Below, piece by piece: positions 18,301 through 26,452 of a stretch of DNA of 64,000 bases. The translations under genes and the position numbers were made by a program. Each line of letters starts with the position of its first letter. Positions within the stretch are counted from its first letter, which is position 1. Source of the DNA: Gammaproteobacteria bacterium (lineage in GTDB: Bacteria; Pseudomonadota; Gammaproteobacteria; Steroidobacterales; Woeseiaceae); assembly GCA_013151645.1 (NCBI GenBank), contig JAADHU010000038.1, positions 1-64,000 of the forward strand. The letters run 5' to 3'. The notes below the pieces were generated by a model. It made no database searches, was not told the DNA's origin, and saw only the letters and a list, made by a program, of their open reading frames with translations.

Positions 18301-19157
18301 CTCTGTTGGGTACCAACAACCGACAGCGTGTCGATCGCCAGATTCGCGGTCGCCTTCTGCAGACCCGCTTGCGTCAATTCCATCCACAAACTGATGTCAG
18401 CGGTGCCGCTGGCAATTGCTGGCATCGCGGCCAGTCCCAGTCGTGACCAGCTGGGCAGATCGAGCGAGCGGCCATCGGCGAACACCTGCCAGATTGTCCG
18501 ACCTTCTCCGTCGCCGATTCGCTGATTCGCCGAAATATCCAGCCGACTACCAAAGCCATCGGGCAGATCCAGCGATGCTTCAATGCGCAATTCGTCTTCA
18601 TCACGTGAAATCTCGACCAAGCCGAGACGAAACGACTGTACCGCGTCTCGTTCGTGCTGGTAGCGGATCGTGATGTCCTGGCCGATAAATTCAACGTCAC
18701 CGGTGTTCTCTGTCCGTACCGGGACCAATGCGGCAAGATCCTCTATTGTCATGTCCTGAATCAACAGGCCGCCATCCAGGGAATGTTGCAGATCGAGCGT
18801 CGTGCCCTGCACAACGATTCGATCCACCACGAGCTTGCGATCCAGCAGCAACCGCATCAAGCCGACACCGACGCTGATTTCGCTCGCCGCGATTGTGGCC
18901 TCGTCCGAACCCGCTACGACTAACGCGGCATCGTAAAAATTAAGTTCGGGTCCGCTCAGTCGCCAGCGCGCGTTCATCGCCGAAAATTCCACCTGCATAC
19001 CGATGGCCTGATCCGCCCAGCGCTTGATGTCTTCCTGATATTCCGGAAGTTTCGGCAAGAAAAGACGGAACAGGCCGACGGCAATCGCCAGCAAAATGAC
19101 GAATCCAGCCCCGGCATAAGCGAGAAACTTTAGAATGCGTCGAAATATCTTCTTCAT
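15309..19157 (-). CDS. yhdP: YhdP family AsmA-like envelope protein
   Basis: A very large protein (1282 residues) with one N-terminal transmembrane helix (about 10-32, FLAYAGAGFVILLAIAVGLF). A long beta-rich region follows and ends in an AsmA-like C-terminal domain with DGPAADIGIAGRAGLAARDY. YhdP, TamB and YdbH are bridge-like proteins that move phospholipid from inner to outer membrane; YhdP is the fast, cyclic-ECA-influenced member in E. coli. The rng-yhdP-tldD order agrees with other gammaproteobacteria. Length is normal for the family and no frameshift is seen. Confidence 0.93.
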   Translation of the reverse strand: MKKIFRRILKFLAYAGAGFVILLAIAVGLFRLFLPKLPEYQEDIKRWADQAIGMQVEFSAMNARWRLSGPELNFYDAALVVAGSDEATIAASEISVGVGLMRLLLDRKLVVDRIVVQGTTLDLQHSLDGGLLIQDMTIEDLAALVPVRTENTGDVEFIGQDITIRYQHERDAVQSFRLGLVEISRDEDELRIEASLDLPDGFGSRLDISANQRIGDGEGRTIWQVFADGRSLDLPSWSRLGLAAMPAIASGTADISLWMELTQAGLQKATANLAIDTLSVVGTQQSFPFDVNGRIEYSRTAGGWLLAAENFRMRTVDNEWPASSIQIQVRPGEVENTIEAVVANASYVRFDDLRYLLPWFPKEAHALYDRFSPTGELRELRADISGPGSQEFRFDVSAQLADAGMAASGKFPGIRGFTGSLRANRSGGRLEFDASNLRVNIPQYVSETLVFDDAIGTVIWRRSGDGTIVLSDSVRLRNADFDSQSSLQVRIPTDGTAPVVDLESHWSINDIASAKRFLPGEVMNPALYRWLNDALVSGVVTKGTTLLTGPLDQFPFDNGEGRFRVDAHLDNATLQYHKNWPAAELRSLDLVIDGTHLLSERNIAVNAGNRISDARIEIADLRNPVLTIDAFATGTLASIRNFSRRSPIATVFGGQLDNLQVGGDASFNLLLTYPIRDRDSYEFTTRIQTSGGSISVDGFPAPVTNLNGIVTVTRDSISSESLFGQFLGEQVDIDVRRAGDDMPSNSVIASVTGVMTASGLVEELGLPLGNTVSGSAEYRANLLFPRAGLDDPAPLQIVISSDLKGFGIDLPLPLTKAPEDERPLAALIEFVAAGRIASNGSLDDDIKWSVDFRNDGSGWDFDRGAVAVGGRYPDLPETRGMHIQGKTDEIRLNDWLSIAKTKGDAGSVGVGDRIRSIDLTIGNLYLFGQHLQDHRVVVDRGADEWLVQVEGAQAEGAVTVPYNLPGDRPIVLDMKTLILPGSDEPGGGADDLDPRTLAAISIKANEFALGNRHLGAVEAQFLRTPDGLRATGVTSIDESFSIEANAGWIVDPQSESGQTTYVTAKLKSRNVKKTMQRLDYTPGIDSDDMEMDIDVSWPGGPRENFLEDIEGEVGVRFGDGQMVEVEPGAGRIFGLMSVVALPRRLSLDFSDVLDKGFGFDAIIGTFRIESGNAYTCNLSLDGPAADIGIAGRAGLAARDYEQTAIVSANVGNTLPLVGAVVAGPQVAAALLIFSQIFKKPLQGMGQIYYGIEGSFDDPDVEVADEKRFAASLELAGCLATKE

Positions 19158-19188
19158 GTCGAAAAAACGGGCTCCATCGGCGCGCGCT

Positions 19189-20685
19189 CTATACCAGCAC
19201 CACGTCGAACTGATCCTGCAGATACAAAGACTCCGGCTGCAAGCGAATGGTCTTCCCTATCTGCTCTTCAATTTCCGCCAGTCCCCTGGCTTCGTCGTCC
19301 AGCAGCAAATCGATGACATCCTGATGCGCCAGTATCAGCGCCTCGTCAAAGGTAAATTGTCGATGCTGCCGCAGAATTTCCCGAAATATCTCGAAACAAA
19401 CCGATGCCGCCGTCATCACAAACCCCTGGCCGACACAATTTGGACATTCTTCGCACAAAATCTGCTGCAAACTTCTGCGCGTTCGCTTGCGCGTCATTTC
19501 CACCAGGCCCAGCGGTGAGACGGGCATAATCTGGTGACGCGCATGATCACTCGCCATGGAAGCTTCGAAAACTTCCATGACACGCTGACGATGCCCTGCC
19601 TCCTCCATGTCGATAAAATCGATGATGATAATGCCTCCCAGATTCCTCAGTCTGAGTTGCCGCGCGATGGCGACAGCCGCTTCAAGATTCGTCCGAAAAA
19701 TCGTCTCCTCAAGATTTCGATGACCAACGTATCCGCCCGTATTCACGTCCACCGTGGTCATGGCCTCAGTTTGATCGAATATCAGGTAACCACCCGATTT
19801 AAGCGGGAAACTTCGATCCAGCGCCTTGCGAATTTCGTCTTCGGTGCCGTGTAAATCGAAAATCGGACGACGCCGCGTATACAGTTCAATCATCGGCTCG
19901 ATTTCAGGCAAGAAACTTGCCGCGAATGCCTTCATCTTGTGAAAATCGGCGCTTGAGTCCACCAATATTCTTTCCACGTCACTGGTTACCAGATCCCGCA
20001 GCAAGCGAACCGGCAGCGGAAGGTCTTCGTGGATGAGCGATTTTACTTTGCCCTTCCTGCACTCAACCTGAACGACCGACCATAATTTGCGCAGAAACTT
20101 AAGGTCGGCTCTCAGTGCCTCGCGACTGGCGCCATCGGCGGCCGTTCTGACGATGACCCCTCCTTCAGCCTCGTCATCATCGAGCAGGTCCGTGGCAAGT
20201 TCTCGCAAGCGCTCGCGCTCGGCTTCGTCGTCGATACGGGAAGATACGCCCACGCCGCTGCCGTTCGGTAATAACACCAGAAAACGTGATGGCAGCGTAA
20301 TGAAGGTCGTGAGTCTCGCGCCCTTCGTACCCAGGGGGTCTTTCAGAACCTGGACGATTACTTCTTCACCCTCGCGGATGAGATCGCGAATCTCCGGCAA
20401 CGGTTGTGACTCAGCCACGCGATTTTCGGTACCGCCGTTGTTTCGTTGGGTAATACCTGAGACGTGCAAGAAAGCGGTACGGCTCAGACCGACGTCCACG
20501 AACGCGGCCTGCATGCCGGGCAAAACCCGCGATACCTTCCCTTTGTAAATATTGCTGACCAGGCCGCGACGTGCAGCGCGTTCCACGTAGACCTCCTGCA
20601 GCACGCCGTTCTCCAATAACGCGGCCCGCACTTCCCGCGGCGTGATATTCACGAGAATTTCTTCTTTCGATGAATCTTCTGTCAC
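19189..20685 (-). CDS. rng: Ribonuclease G
   Basis: Endoribonuclease of the RNase E/G family that trims 16S rRNA 5' ends and cuts mRNAs. It is 498 residues, the short RNase G form without the RNase E scaffold tail. An S1 domain with RGLVSNIYKGKVSRVLPGMQAAFVDVG lies near 38-65. The catalytic magnesium-binding part includes VDVNTGGYVG and IIIDFIDME. The zinc-link CPNCVGQG lies near residue 415. The start is GTG, five bases after the maf stop. Confidence 0.95.
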   Translation of the reverse strand: MTEDSSKEEILVNITPREVRAALLENGVLQEVYVERAARRGLVSNIYKGKVSRVLPGMQAAFVDVGLSRTAFLHVSGITQRNNGGTENRVAESQPLPEIRDLIREGEEVIVQVLKDPLGTKGARLTTFITLPSRFLVLLPNGSGVGVSSRIDDEAERERLRELATDLLDDDEAEGGVIVRTAADGASREALRADLKFLRKLWSVVQVECRKGKVKSLIHEDLPLPVRLLRDLVTSDVERILVDSSADFHKMKAFAASFLPEIEPMIELYTRRRPIFDLHGTEDEIRKALDRSFPLKSGGYLIFDQTEAMTTVDVNTGGYVGHRNLEETIFRTNLEAAVAIARQLRLRNLGGIIIIDFIDMEEAGHRQRVMEVFEASMASDHARHQIMPVSPLGLVEMTRKRTRRSLQQILCEECPNCVGQGFVMTAASVCFEIFREILRQHRQFTFDEALILAHQDVIDLLLDDEARGLAEIEEQIGKTIRLQPESLYLQDQFDVVLV

Positions 20686-20690
20686 TGCAT

Positions 20691-21287
20691 TTACGTTCCA
20701 GTTGGCGCCAACACGTGGACACCCGCCTCACGGAGCATCCTGGCCGTCTCAAATACCGGCAATCCGACGACCCCCGAATAGCTTCCGGCCAGAGACTCAA
20801 CGAATAAGCCGCCCTTGCCCTGAATAGCGTAAGCCCCTGCTTTGTCGCGAGGTTCCCCACTTTGCCAGTATTGGGCGGCTTCGTCCGGATTGATTTCCCG
20901 AAATCGGACGGCCGATTCGGACACAGCCGTGCGGATGTCGTCCTGACAGAGCACAGCGACGGCGGTCACCACGGTGTGTTGCCGACCGGATAGCTCGGCC
21001 AGCATGTTCAGCGCATCCTGCCGTGAAACCGGTTTGCCGAAAACCGCGCCGCCGAGCGTAACGACGGTATCCGCCGCCAGGATAACGGCACCACGCCTGA
21101 TATCGGGCCCGGCCGCTACGGCTTTGTCGATTGCCAATCGCAATGCCATGACCTCGGCCGCCTCGCCATCCAGCCGTTTCTCGTCAACATCAACGCCAGC
21201 AAAGGTAAAACGCAGACCCAGGGATTCCAGAATCTCCCGCCGCCGCGGTGAAGCGGATGCCAGGTGCAGTGTTTTTTTGTCAGGCAT
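20691..21287 (-). CDS. maf: Maf-family nucleotide pyrophosphatase
   Basis: House-cleaning dTTP/UTP pyrophosphatase (YhdE-type Maf), 198 residues from the ATG used here. Motifs are LASASPRRREIL at the N terminus, ILAADTVV in the active site, GKPVSRQDALNML, and YAIQGKGGLFVESLAGSYSGVVGLP. That last segment marks the dTTPase branch. An upstream GTG at 21314 overlaps rlmH by eight bases and is a possible alternative. The gene sits between rlmH and rng as in many gammaproteobacteria. Confidence 0.94.
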   Translation of the reverse strand: MPDKKTLHLASASPRRREILESLGLRFTFAGVDVDEKRLDGEAAEVMALRLAIDKAVAAGPDIRRGAVILAADTVVTLGGAVFGKPVSRQDALNMLAELSGRQHTVVTAVAVLCQDDIRTAVSESAVRFREINPDEAAQYWQSGEPRDKAGAYAIQGKGGLFVESLAGSYSGVVGLPVFETARMLREAGVHVLAPTGT

Positions 21288-21306
21288 TGCTCGGCGATTC
21301 CATGCT

Positions 21307-21777
21307 TCAGACACGATGGTAGGGATGCCCGGTACTCACCGTCCACGCCCGATATAGTTGTTCCACGAAAAGAACCCGTGCCAGCCCGTGAGGCATCGTC
21401 AGCCGGGACAGCGACCAGCACAGATCGGCGCGCTGCAAACAGGCTTTCGCCAGCCCGTCCGGACCACCAATCAGGAACGTCAGATCGCGTGCATCGGTCT
21501 GCCAGTCATTCAGTTTTCGCCCAAGCTCTACGCTTGAAAACTGCGTGCCTCGTTCGTCGAGGGCAACCACAAAGTCTGCCTCCCTGATCTCAGCCAGGAT
21601 CTTGCGACCCTCCGCTTCGATGGCGGAGGCCGCGTCCTGATGTTTGCTGCGACGGCCGCCCGTCAAAGCCTGCAATCGGAACTTCCATTGACGCGGCAGC
21701 CGCTGCGCGTATTCGTCAAATGCCTCGACGACCCAGCCCGGCTGGCGATCGCCGATTGCAATGAGTCGAATATGCAC
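21307..21777 (-). CDS. rlmH: 23S rRNA pseudouridine-1915 N3-methyltransferase
   Basis: SPOUT-class methyltransferase that modifies m3-pseudouridine 1915 in helix 69 of 23S rRNA on assembled 70S ribosomes. It is 156 residues. Typical parts are MHIRLIAIGDR at the start, VALDERGTQFSS, LTFLIGGPDGL (the SAM-binding knot) and the invariant C-terminal EQLYRAW-x-x-x-x-x-HPYHR. It starts three bases after rsfS. Confidence 0.97.
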   Translation of the reverse strand: MHIRLIAIGDRQPGWVVEAFDEYAQRLPRQWKFRLQALTGGRRSKHQDAASAIEAEGRKILAEIREADFVVALDERGTQFSSVELGRKLNDWQTDARDLTFLIGGPDGLAKACLQRADLCWSLSRLTMPHGLARVLFVEQLYRAWTVSTGHPYHRV

Positions 21778-21780
21778 GAA

Positions 21781-22134
21781 TTACGTGTCGGTCGCGGCGG
21801 CCTTGCGACCGGGGCGAAACGACCACAGTTTCTCCAGGTTGTAGAACTCACGCACCCGCGGCAACATCACGTGCACCAGCGCGTCCTGCAGATCCAGCAG
21901 CACCCATTCGCTGCCTTCCTCGCCCTCGATACCGAGCGGCTTGTGTCCCGCCTCACGCGTCCTTTCCGCAACCGCGTTGGCCAGTGCGCGCACGTGTCGG
22001 CTTGAGGTGCCGCTCGCCACCACCATATAGTCCGTCATTGTTGTCAGGTCACGCACATCCAGTTTGACGATATCGCTTGCTTTGCCATCCTCCAGCGTCT
22101 CGACGATCAGGTCGCACAATTTTTTGCTATTCAT
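21781..22134 (-). CDS. rsfS: Ribosome silencing factor RsfS
   Basis: A 117-residue protein that binds L14 and blocks subunit joining when nutrients are short. The family core is visible: ETLEDGKASDIVKLDVRDLT, DYMVVASGTSSRHVRALA, and GEEGSEWVLLDLQDALVHVMLP-x-x-REFYNLEKLW. The C terminus is basic. The nadD-rsfS-rlmH order is canonical. Confidence 0.97.
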   Translation of the reverse strand: MNSKKLCDLIVETLEDGKASDIVKLDVRDLTTMTDYMVVASGTSSRHVRALANAVAERTREAGHKPLGIEGEEGSEWVLLDLQDALVHVMLPRVREFYNLEKLWSFRPGRKAAATDT

Positions 22135-22167
22135 TCATTCTTCCGTATTGATTCGTTTCGCATTCAT

Positions 22168-22842
22168 TTAAACGGGCTCAGCGGAGCTCGAAACCGCCGG
22201 GTAGCAGCCGCTATCCTCAATAATCCTGCACACGGCGTCCGGCATCAGAAACCGTGGATCGCGACCCGCAGCCACCAGCTCACGAATTTCAGTTGACGAT
22301 ATCTCAAGCTGAGTCACATCATGCACGAATATATGTCCCGATCGGTTCCCGTGCAGATCATCGATCCGGTGCGTGCCACAATCCGCCAGCATATCACCCA
22401 ACGGGCCCAGATCCGGCGCTCGCCAACCCGGGCGATGCGCGACCACGATATGCGCCAACTGCAGTATCTCCCGCCATTTATGCCATTTCGGCAGACCGAG
22501 AAACGCATCCATGCCGATCATCAAAGCGATCGATCGCGCTGGAAATTCGCGCCGCAACGCGGACAGGGAGTCTACGGAATAGGACGGTCCCTCACGCAGA
22601 AGTTCCCGGTCGTCGACCGTAAACCCGAGCTGGCCATCGGTGGCGGCACGAACCATGGCGAGGCGCAATTCCGCGTCTGCAAAGGTCGCACCGCGATGCG
22701 GCGGATCGCCACAGGGCATGAACGACACTTCGCCGAAGCGCAGCGATTGCAACATCTCGAACGCCGTACGCAAATGCCCGTAGTGAATCGGATCGAAGGT
22801 GCCGCCAAAAATACCCAGCGGACTGGTTGCCGGCTCAGTCAC
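22168..22842 (-). CDS. nadD: Nicotinate-nucleotide adenylyltransferase
   Basis: Makes deamido-NAD from nicotinate mononucleotide and ATP. The nucleotidyltransferase signature GGTFDPIHYGHLR lies about ten residues from the chosen start, and the late SSTEIRELVAAG motif is present. I take the GTG at 22842 as the start (224 residues) because it overlaps the holA stop as GTGA; the open frame continues upstream to 22893, but that would place 17 unneeded residues inside holA. Confidence 0.94.
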   Translation of the reverse strand: MTEPATSPLGIFGGTFDPIHYGHLRTAFEMLQSLRFGEVSFMPCGDPPHRGATFADAELRLAMVRAATDGQLGFTVDDRELLREGPSYSVDSLSALRREFPARSIALMIGMDAFLGLPKWHKWREILQLAHIVVAHRPGWRAPDLGPLGDMLADCGTHRIDDLHGNRSGHIFVHDVTQLEISSTEIRELVAAGRDPRFLMPDAVCRIIEDSGCYPAVSSSAEPV

Positions 22843-23852
22843 GCTTGCCGACTCGCCGACAATTGCCAGACAACGTTGGTCGCCAATTGCCACTTGTCAC
22901 CCGCCGCCTGCCCTTTTGCTACTGCGTCGGCCCGCTGACCCGCCTGGATCAAGCGATAAAAGTCACTGGCTCGATGCCGGCTGATGCAGGCTCTGAATAA
23001 ATTCTCACGGCTTTGCCAAACCCGCGCTTTTTGTAAAGCGGAACCCAGGCTTTCGCCGGCCTCGACACCGGCCTGCAACCTGGCCAGGACCCGCAATTCG
23101 CGTGTCAGTGCCCAGATAACCACCACAGCGTCGACTCCCTCGGCCCGTACTCCGGCCAGTATCCGCAGGGCGCGCTTCGGATCGCCGCCAAGTGCCGCAT
23201 CGACCAGTTGGTATACATCGTATCGACTGCTATCGACGACCGCTTTATTAACATCGTCCGCCGTCACGGCACCTTCGCCCAGCAGCAACCGCAATTTCTC
23301 GATTTCCTGTTGGGCGGCAAGCAGGTTGCCTTCGACCCGATCGGCGATAATACGTACGGCCTCCCGATCCGGCTGCAACCCCAGCTTTTTCATACGAGCG
23401 CTAATCCATGCAGGTAAATCACGCAAACCCACCGGCCAGACCTGCATCAACGCACCTTTTCCCTCGATCGATTTGACCCATTTCGAAGCGACCGTGCGCT
23501 TGTCTATTTTTGGTGCACTAATGAGAAACAACAGCTCATCGCCCGCCTGCTCAGCCAATTCGGCAATCGCGGCTCCGCCGTCACGACCAGGCTTGCCGGT
23601 AGGTAACCTGAGTTCGACAATGCGTTTCTCTGCGAACAACGACAGGTTTTTTCCTGCACCCGCCAGTTCCTGCCAATTGAAGCCCTGCATCTGCACATGC
23701 AGATCGCGACTATCGAAGCCGGCCTGACGCGCCGCGCGACGAATCTCATCGAGCGCCTCCTGGACGAGCAACAACTCATCGCCGGCGACCAGGTAGCACG
23801 GCAACAGGTTCCGTTCCAGGTGACGGGATAAATTTTTGGCGGGGATTTTCAC
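22839..23852 (-). CDS. holA: DNA polymerase III delta subunit
   Basis: Clamp-loader subunit that opens the beta clamp, 337 residues. Typical sequence includes LLPCYLVAGDELLLVQEALD in the N-terminal domain, VELRLPTGKPGRDG, and a helical C-terminal collar domain. The start is GTG. In E. coli lptE lies directly upstream of holA. Here lptE stays with leuS 5.4 kb away, and the gap holds the MerC-like gene and the cysS cluster. Confidence 0.94.
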   Translation of the reverse strand: MKIPAKNLSRHLERNLLPCYLVAGDELLLVQEALDEIRRAARQAGFDSRDLHVQMQGFNWQELAGAGKNLSLFAEKRIVELRLPTGKPGRDGGAAIAELAEQAGDELLFLISAPKIDKRTVASKWVKSIEGKGALMQVWPVGLRDLPAWISARMKKLGLQPDREAVRIIADRVEGNLLAAQQEIEKLRLLLGEGAVTADDVNKAVVDSSRYDVYQLVDAALGGDPKRALRILAGVRAEGVDAVVVIWALTRELRVLARLQAGVEAGESLGSALQKARVWQSRENLFRACISRHRASDFYRLIQAGQRADAVAKGQAAGDKWQLATNVVWQLSASRQA

Positions 23853-23894
23853 GCAGAAGAAACGATTTGCATGTCGGGGGCGGCTAATCGCACG

Positions 23895-24149
23895 TCAGGA
23901 CAGTTGCTCCAGACCGATTGATTCTCCCTCCAGCAGGACCGGTATGCCGTCATTGACCGGGTACAGCAACCTGGCGTCGTCCGTCACCAGCGCCTCAACC
24001 AGGGTGGCGGACAGTTTGCTGCCGTCCCTGTTCGACAACTCACCCGCGCTGATCGCGGCGTTCACCTTGTTCAACATGTCCGCACGAGCCAATGACAGTC
24101 CCTGGTGCGTCACCGGGCAGCACAGAATTGACAATAACTTTTTATCCAT
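23895..24149 (-). CDS. Trm112-like small zinc-ribbon protein
   Basis: An 84-residue protein of the Trm112/YcaR type. It starts MDKKLLSILCCPVTHQGLSLA and ends with the usual DDARLLYPVNDGIPVLLEGESI. Bacterial members are small partner proteins whose targets are mostly unknown. The usual second Cys pair is absent, so metal binding is doubtful. It lies 42 bases upstream of holA and probably heads that operon. Confidence 0.85.
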   Translation of the reverse strand: MDKKLLSILCCPVTHQGLSLARADMLNKVNAAISAGELSNRDGSKLSATLVEALVTDDARLLYPVNDGIPVLLEGESIGLEQLS

Positions 24150-24189
24150 GAAGTTTTTCCACCAAACCCTTTAATAACAATGTGTTGCC

Positions 24190-24222
24190 GATCATTTTGT
24201 TATGTTATACTATTCATATCCG
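24190..24222 (+). promoter_or_regulatory. AT-rich promoter of the MerC-like gene
   Basis: A TATACT-type -10 element sits at about 24206-24211 in an AT-rich patch, with possible -35 boxes just upstream. The half-site ATGTTATA at 24202-24209 resembles half of a gammaproteobacterial Zur box, but the matching second half is missing. The promoter is plausible; zinc control is only a guess. Confidence 0.35.
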
Positions 24223-24295
24223 ATGGACACGCGGCGATACGATGTCGCGTGCCAATCGGCCGATAAACCAACCGAGAGCATAGCGGCAAGTGGCC

Positions 24296-24703
24296 ATGGA
24301 TAACAGCGCTTCACGAACAACCGAAATACTGGATCGGACCGGTATACTGCTGTCCGCCCTGTGCGTGGTGCACTGTCTTACATTACCGCTATTGATTGCC
24401 GTGGCACCGTTTTTGGGTCAGTTTGCGGAGGGACATCTGCATGCGCAGATGCTGGTCATCGTCCTGCCATTGAGTACGGGCGCGCTCGCACTCGGTTTCC
24501 GCCGCCATCGAAATAGCCAGATTATGGTCTTTGGGCTTGTCGGCATGCTGCTACTGACGCTCGGCGGAACGGTGATGCACGAGCAGTTTGGCATTGTTGC
24601 CGATCGGATCTTTACGATGTCGGGCGCAACTGTTCTGGCCGTCAGCCACTGGTATAACAGCCGCGCCGGACGCCGCTGTGAATCCTGTCCCGGTGTGAAT
24701 TAG
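24296..24703 (+). CDS. MerC-domain inner-membrane protein
   Basis: A 135-residue protein with four likely transmembrane helices. The family signature LCVVHCLTLPLLIAVAP lies near residue 22-38, containing the Cys-x-x-His-Cys that can bind a soft metal. A second Cys pair (CESC) lies near the C terminus. MerC proteins import mercury in mer operons, but many chromosomal relatives have no mer genes nearby, as here, and may handle other metals. It is a monocistronic gene convergent with the next one. A GTG two codons upstream is an alternative start. Confidence 0.85.
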   Translation: MDNSASRTTEILDRTGILLSALCVVHCLTLPLLIAVAPFLGQFAEGHLHAQMLVIVLPLSTGALALGFRRHRNSQIMVFGLVGMLLLTLGGTVMHEQFGIVADRIFTMSGATVLAVSHWYNSRAGRRCESCPGVN

Positions 24704-24715
24704 CCGGGTCTGGAT

Positions 24716-25756
24716 TTACTGCAGAACCTTCACCAGTTCATCGTGCTGTAAACGCCGCGCAACCTGCAGGGCCCTGTCCCGGTCTGCCGGCAAGGGTTTG
24801 AAGCGCTCGTTCTCCAGACGACAACGCGCAATCAGTTTAAGAACATCCGTGTCCGCATCGACATCCAGCAAAAACGTGAGATACCGCTGCGCGAAAAAAA
24901 GCGCCTCATCTTTCTTTTCCCAACCGAGCATTTCATTGAAGAACCAGTGGTAGTCGCGAACAGGATCGGCGGAAGCATCGATATACGTCTGCAGATGTGC
25001 AAAGCCACCGACGCGATCGTTTCTGCTAATGAAACCGTACGCATGACCAAGCGTCCTGGCCCGTTCCGCGTCGGTACGGTCTTCGACTTCGTCGGGCGTC
25101 AGCTCCGCGGCGTCGGGAATCGATACCATTGCAATGGCGTTGCTTCGTCCGACCACGGCCCCGGTAAAGGTAAAAAGCAGGAACAGCGCATAGAATCCGA
25201 CCATTTCCAGCGCGAACTCGGGTAAACCGACGCCCCGCAGGAATGCAGGCAGCGCAAAAATGAACAGCCCCATGACCACAAGAATCAGCGCGTAGTCCAG
25301 ACCGCACACGCGTATCAAGCGTATCCAGGCGACCGGGCTCAGTCCTTGTACCGGCGAACGCGTGATGGCCAGAACCGCCGATGATGCTGGAAAAATCAGC
25401 AGAACTCCGCCACCGAACAGCAGCGCCACGGTGGGCGAAAAATGCTTGGCTAGGAGAACCTGCGCCGAGATGACGGCCACGATCAGGATCAATGGAATCA
25501 GGCTCCAGAGATTCTCGGCCAGGCCGAACAAGGCGGCGTCCAGTGCTGGCGCTTCACGACGGGCCGCACGTGCCTCCAGCAAGTACAACAGGTAGCGGAA
25601 CATTGGCGGCAGAATGACGAACCAGAGAAACAGACCGAACAATCCGCCGCTCCCGGCCAGGCTACCCAGCAGAAAGAACATGATCATCGCGAGGAGCGAC
25701 GCCATTTCGGTAAGCGGATAGGCAATCTCGCGCAGAATTTCAGCGGGCTTCATCAT
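24716..25756 (-). CDS. Membrane protein with cytosolic helical C-terminal domain
   Basis: A 346-residue protein with about six hydrophobic helices spread over residues 15-210, for example [20 protein letters not shown] and [21 protein letters not shown]. The soluble last 130 residues are helical and TPR-like ([23 protein letters not shown], then a basic end). The family is not recognised. It overlaps yidD by 17 bases and ends the cysS-sufE-yidD cluster, so it is probably co-expressed. Confidence 0.7.
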   Translation of the reverse strand: MMKPAEILREIAYPLTEMASLLAMIMFFLLGSLAGSGGLFGLFLWFVILPPMFRYLLYLLEARAARREAPALDAALFGLAENLWSLIPLILIVAVISAQVLLAKHFSPTVALLFGGGVLLIFPASSAVLAITRSPVQGLSPVAWIRLIRVCGLDYALILVVMGLFIFALPAFLRGVGLPEFALEMVGFYALFLLFTFTGAVVGRSNAIAMVSIPDAAELTPDEVEDRTDAERARTLGHAYGFISRNDRVGGFAHLQTYIDASADPVRDYHWFFNEMLGWEKKDEALFFAQRYLTFLLDVDADTDVLKLIARCRLENERFKPLPADRDRALQVARRLQHDELVKVLQ

Positions 25757-26015
25757 GATCGTTTTGCGCGACCTCCTCCTCGGGCACCGGATCGTAGCCA
25801 GAACCGCCCCACGGGTGGCAACGGCCGATCCTCTTTAGCGCCAGCATGCCGCCTTTGAACGCACCGTAGCGCCGCAACGCCTCCGCCGCGTAGGCCGAGC
25901 AGGTCGGTTGGTAGCGGCAGTTTGCGCCAAATAGCGGCGAAATGGCATTGCGATACAACCACACCACGCCCAACAGCGGCCACGCAAGCATTGTGGCGAT
26001 GGGGTGAACCTTCAC
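25740..26015 (-). CDS. yidD: Membrane protein insertion efficiency factor YidD
   Basis: A 91-residue peripheral membrane protein with the hallmark [23 protein letters not shown], then [18 protein letters not shown]-x-GG-x-DPVP. YidD helps YidC-dependent insertion and is normally near rpmH-rnpA-yidC at the origin. Here it is instead between sufE and a membrane protein gene. GTG start overlapping the sufE stop as GTGA. Confidence 0.95.
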   Translation of the reverse strand: MKVHPIATMLAWPLLGVVWLYRNAISPLFGANCRYQPTCSAYAAEALRRYGAFKGGMLALKRIGRCHPWGGSGYDPVPEEEVAQNDHDEAR

Positions 26016-26434
26016 TTGACCGGCAAAGCGTCAGACGCGTATCGCTCAATGGCTTGCAGCATCGCAGCCAGGCCGTTGCTGCGCGTCGGGCTCAGGTGTT
26101 GCTCAAGCTGTAGCGCGCTGACGAAATTTGCCGGCGTCGCAACAATGTCCGCCGGTTTCTTACCACTGTAGATGCGCAGCAATATGGCGATCAGACCCGA
26201 AACAATGGCCGCATCGCTGATTGCACGAAAATTCAAACGCTCACCGTCGTATTCGGCAACCATCCATACCTGCGACTGGCAACCGCGGATCTTGTTCACT
26301 TCGCTGCGTTCCGACGCGGACAAATCCGGCAGACGCCGGCCCAGATCAATCAGGTACTGATAACGGTCCATCCAGTTGTCGAAGAAGGAGAATTCCTCAA
26401 TCACTTCCTGCTGCGCTTTCTCAACTTCGTTCAT
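26012..26434 (-). CDS. SufE-family sulfur acceptor protein
   Basis: A 140-residue protein that accepts sulfur from a cysteine desulfurase during iron-sulfur cluster assembly. It has the family core [16 protein letters not shown], the active-site Cys in [12 protein letters not shown] (about residue 51), and the terminal [16 protein letters not shown]. No suf operon lies nearby. The neighbour cysS shares only a cysteine theme. Could be SufE or CsdE type. Confidence 0.92.
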   Translation of the reverse strand: MNEVEKAQQEVIEEFSFFDNWMDRYQYLIDLGRRLPDLSASERSEVNKIRGCQSQVWMVAEYDGERLNFRAISDAAIVSGLIAILLRIYSGKKPADIVATPANFVSALQLEQHLSPTRSNGLAAMLQAIERYASDALPVK

Positions 26435-26452
26435 GGGTCAATGAGCACGGCG

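Noticed and set aside
24198-24220. Zur box upstream of the MerC-like gene
   Set aside because: Only one half-site (ATGTTATA) matches; the second half lacks symmetry. Kept only as a promoter.
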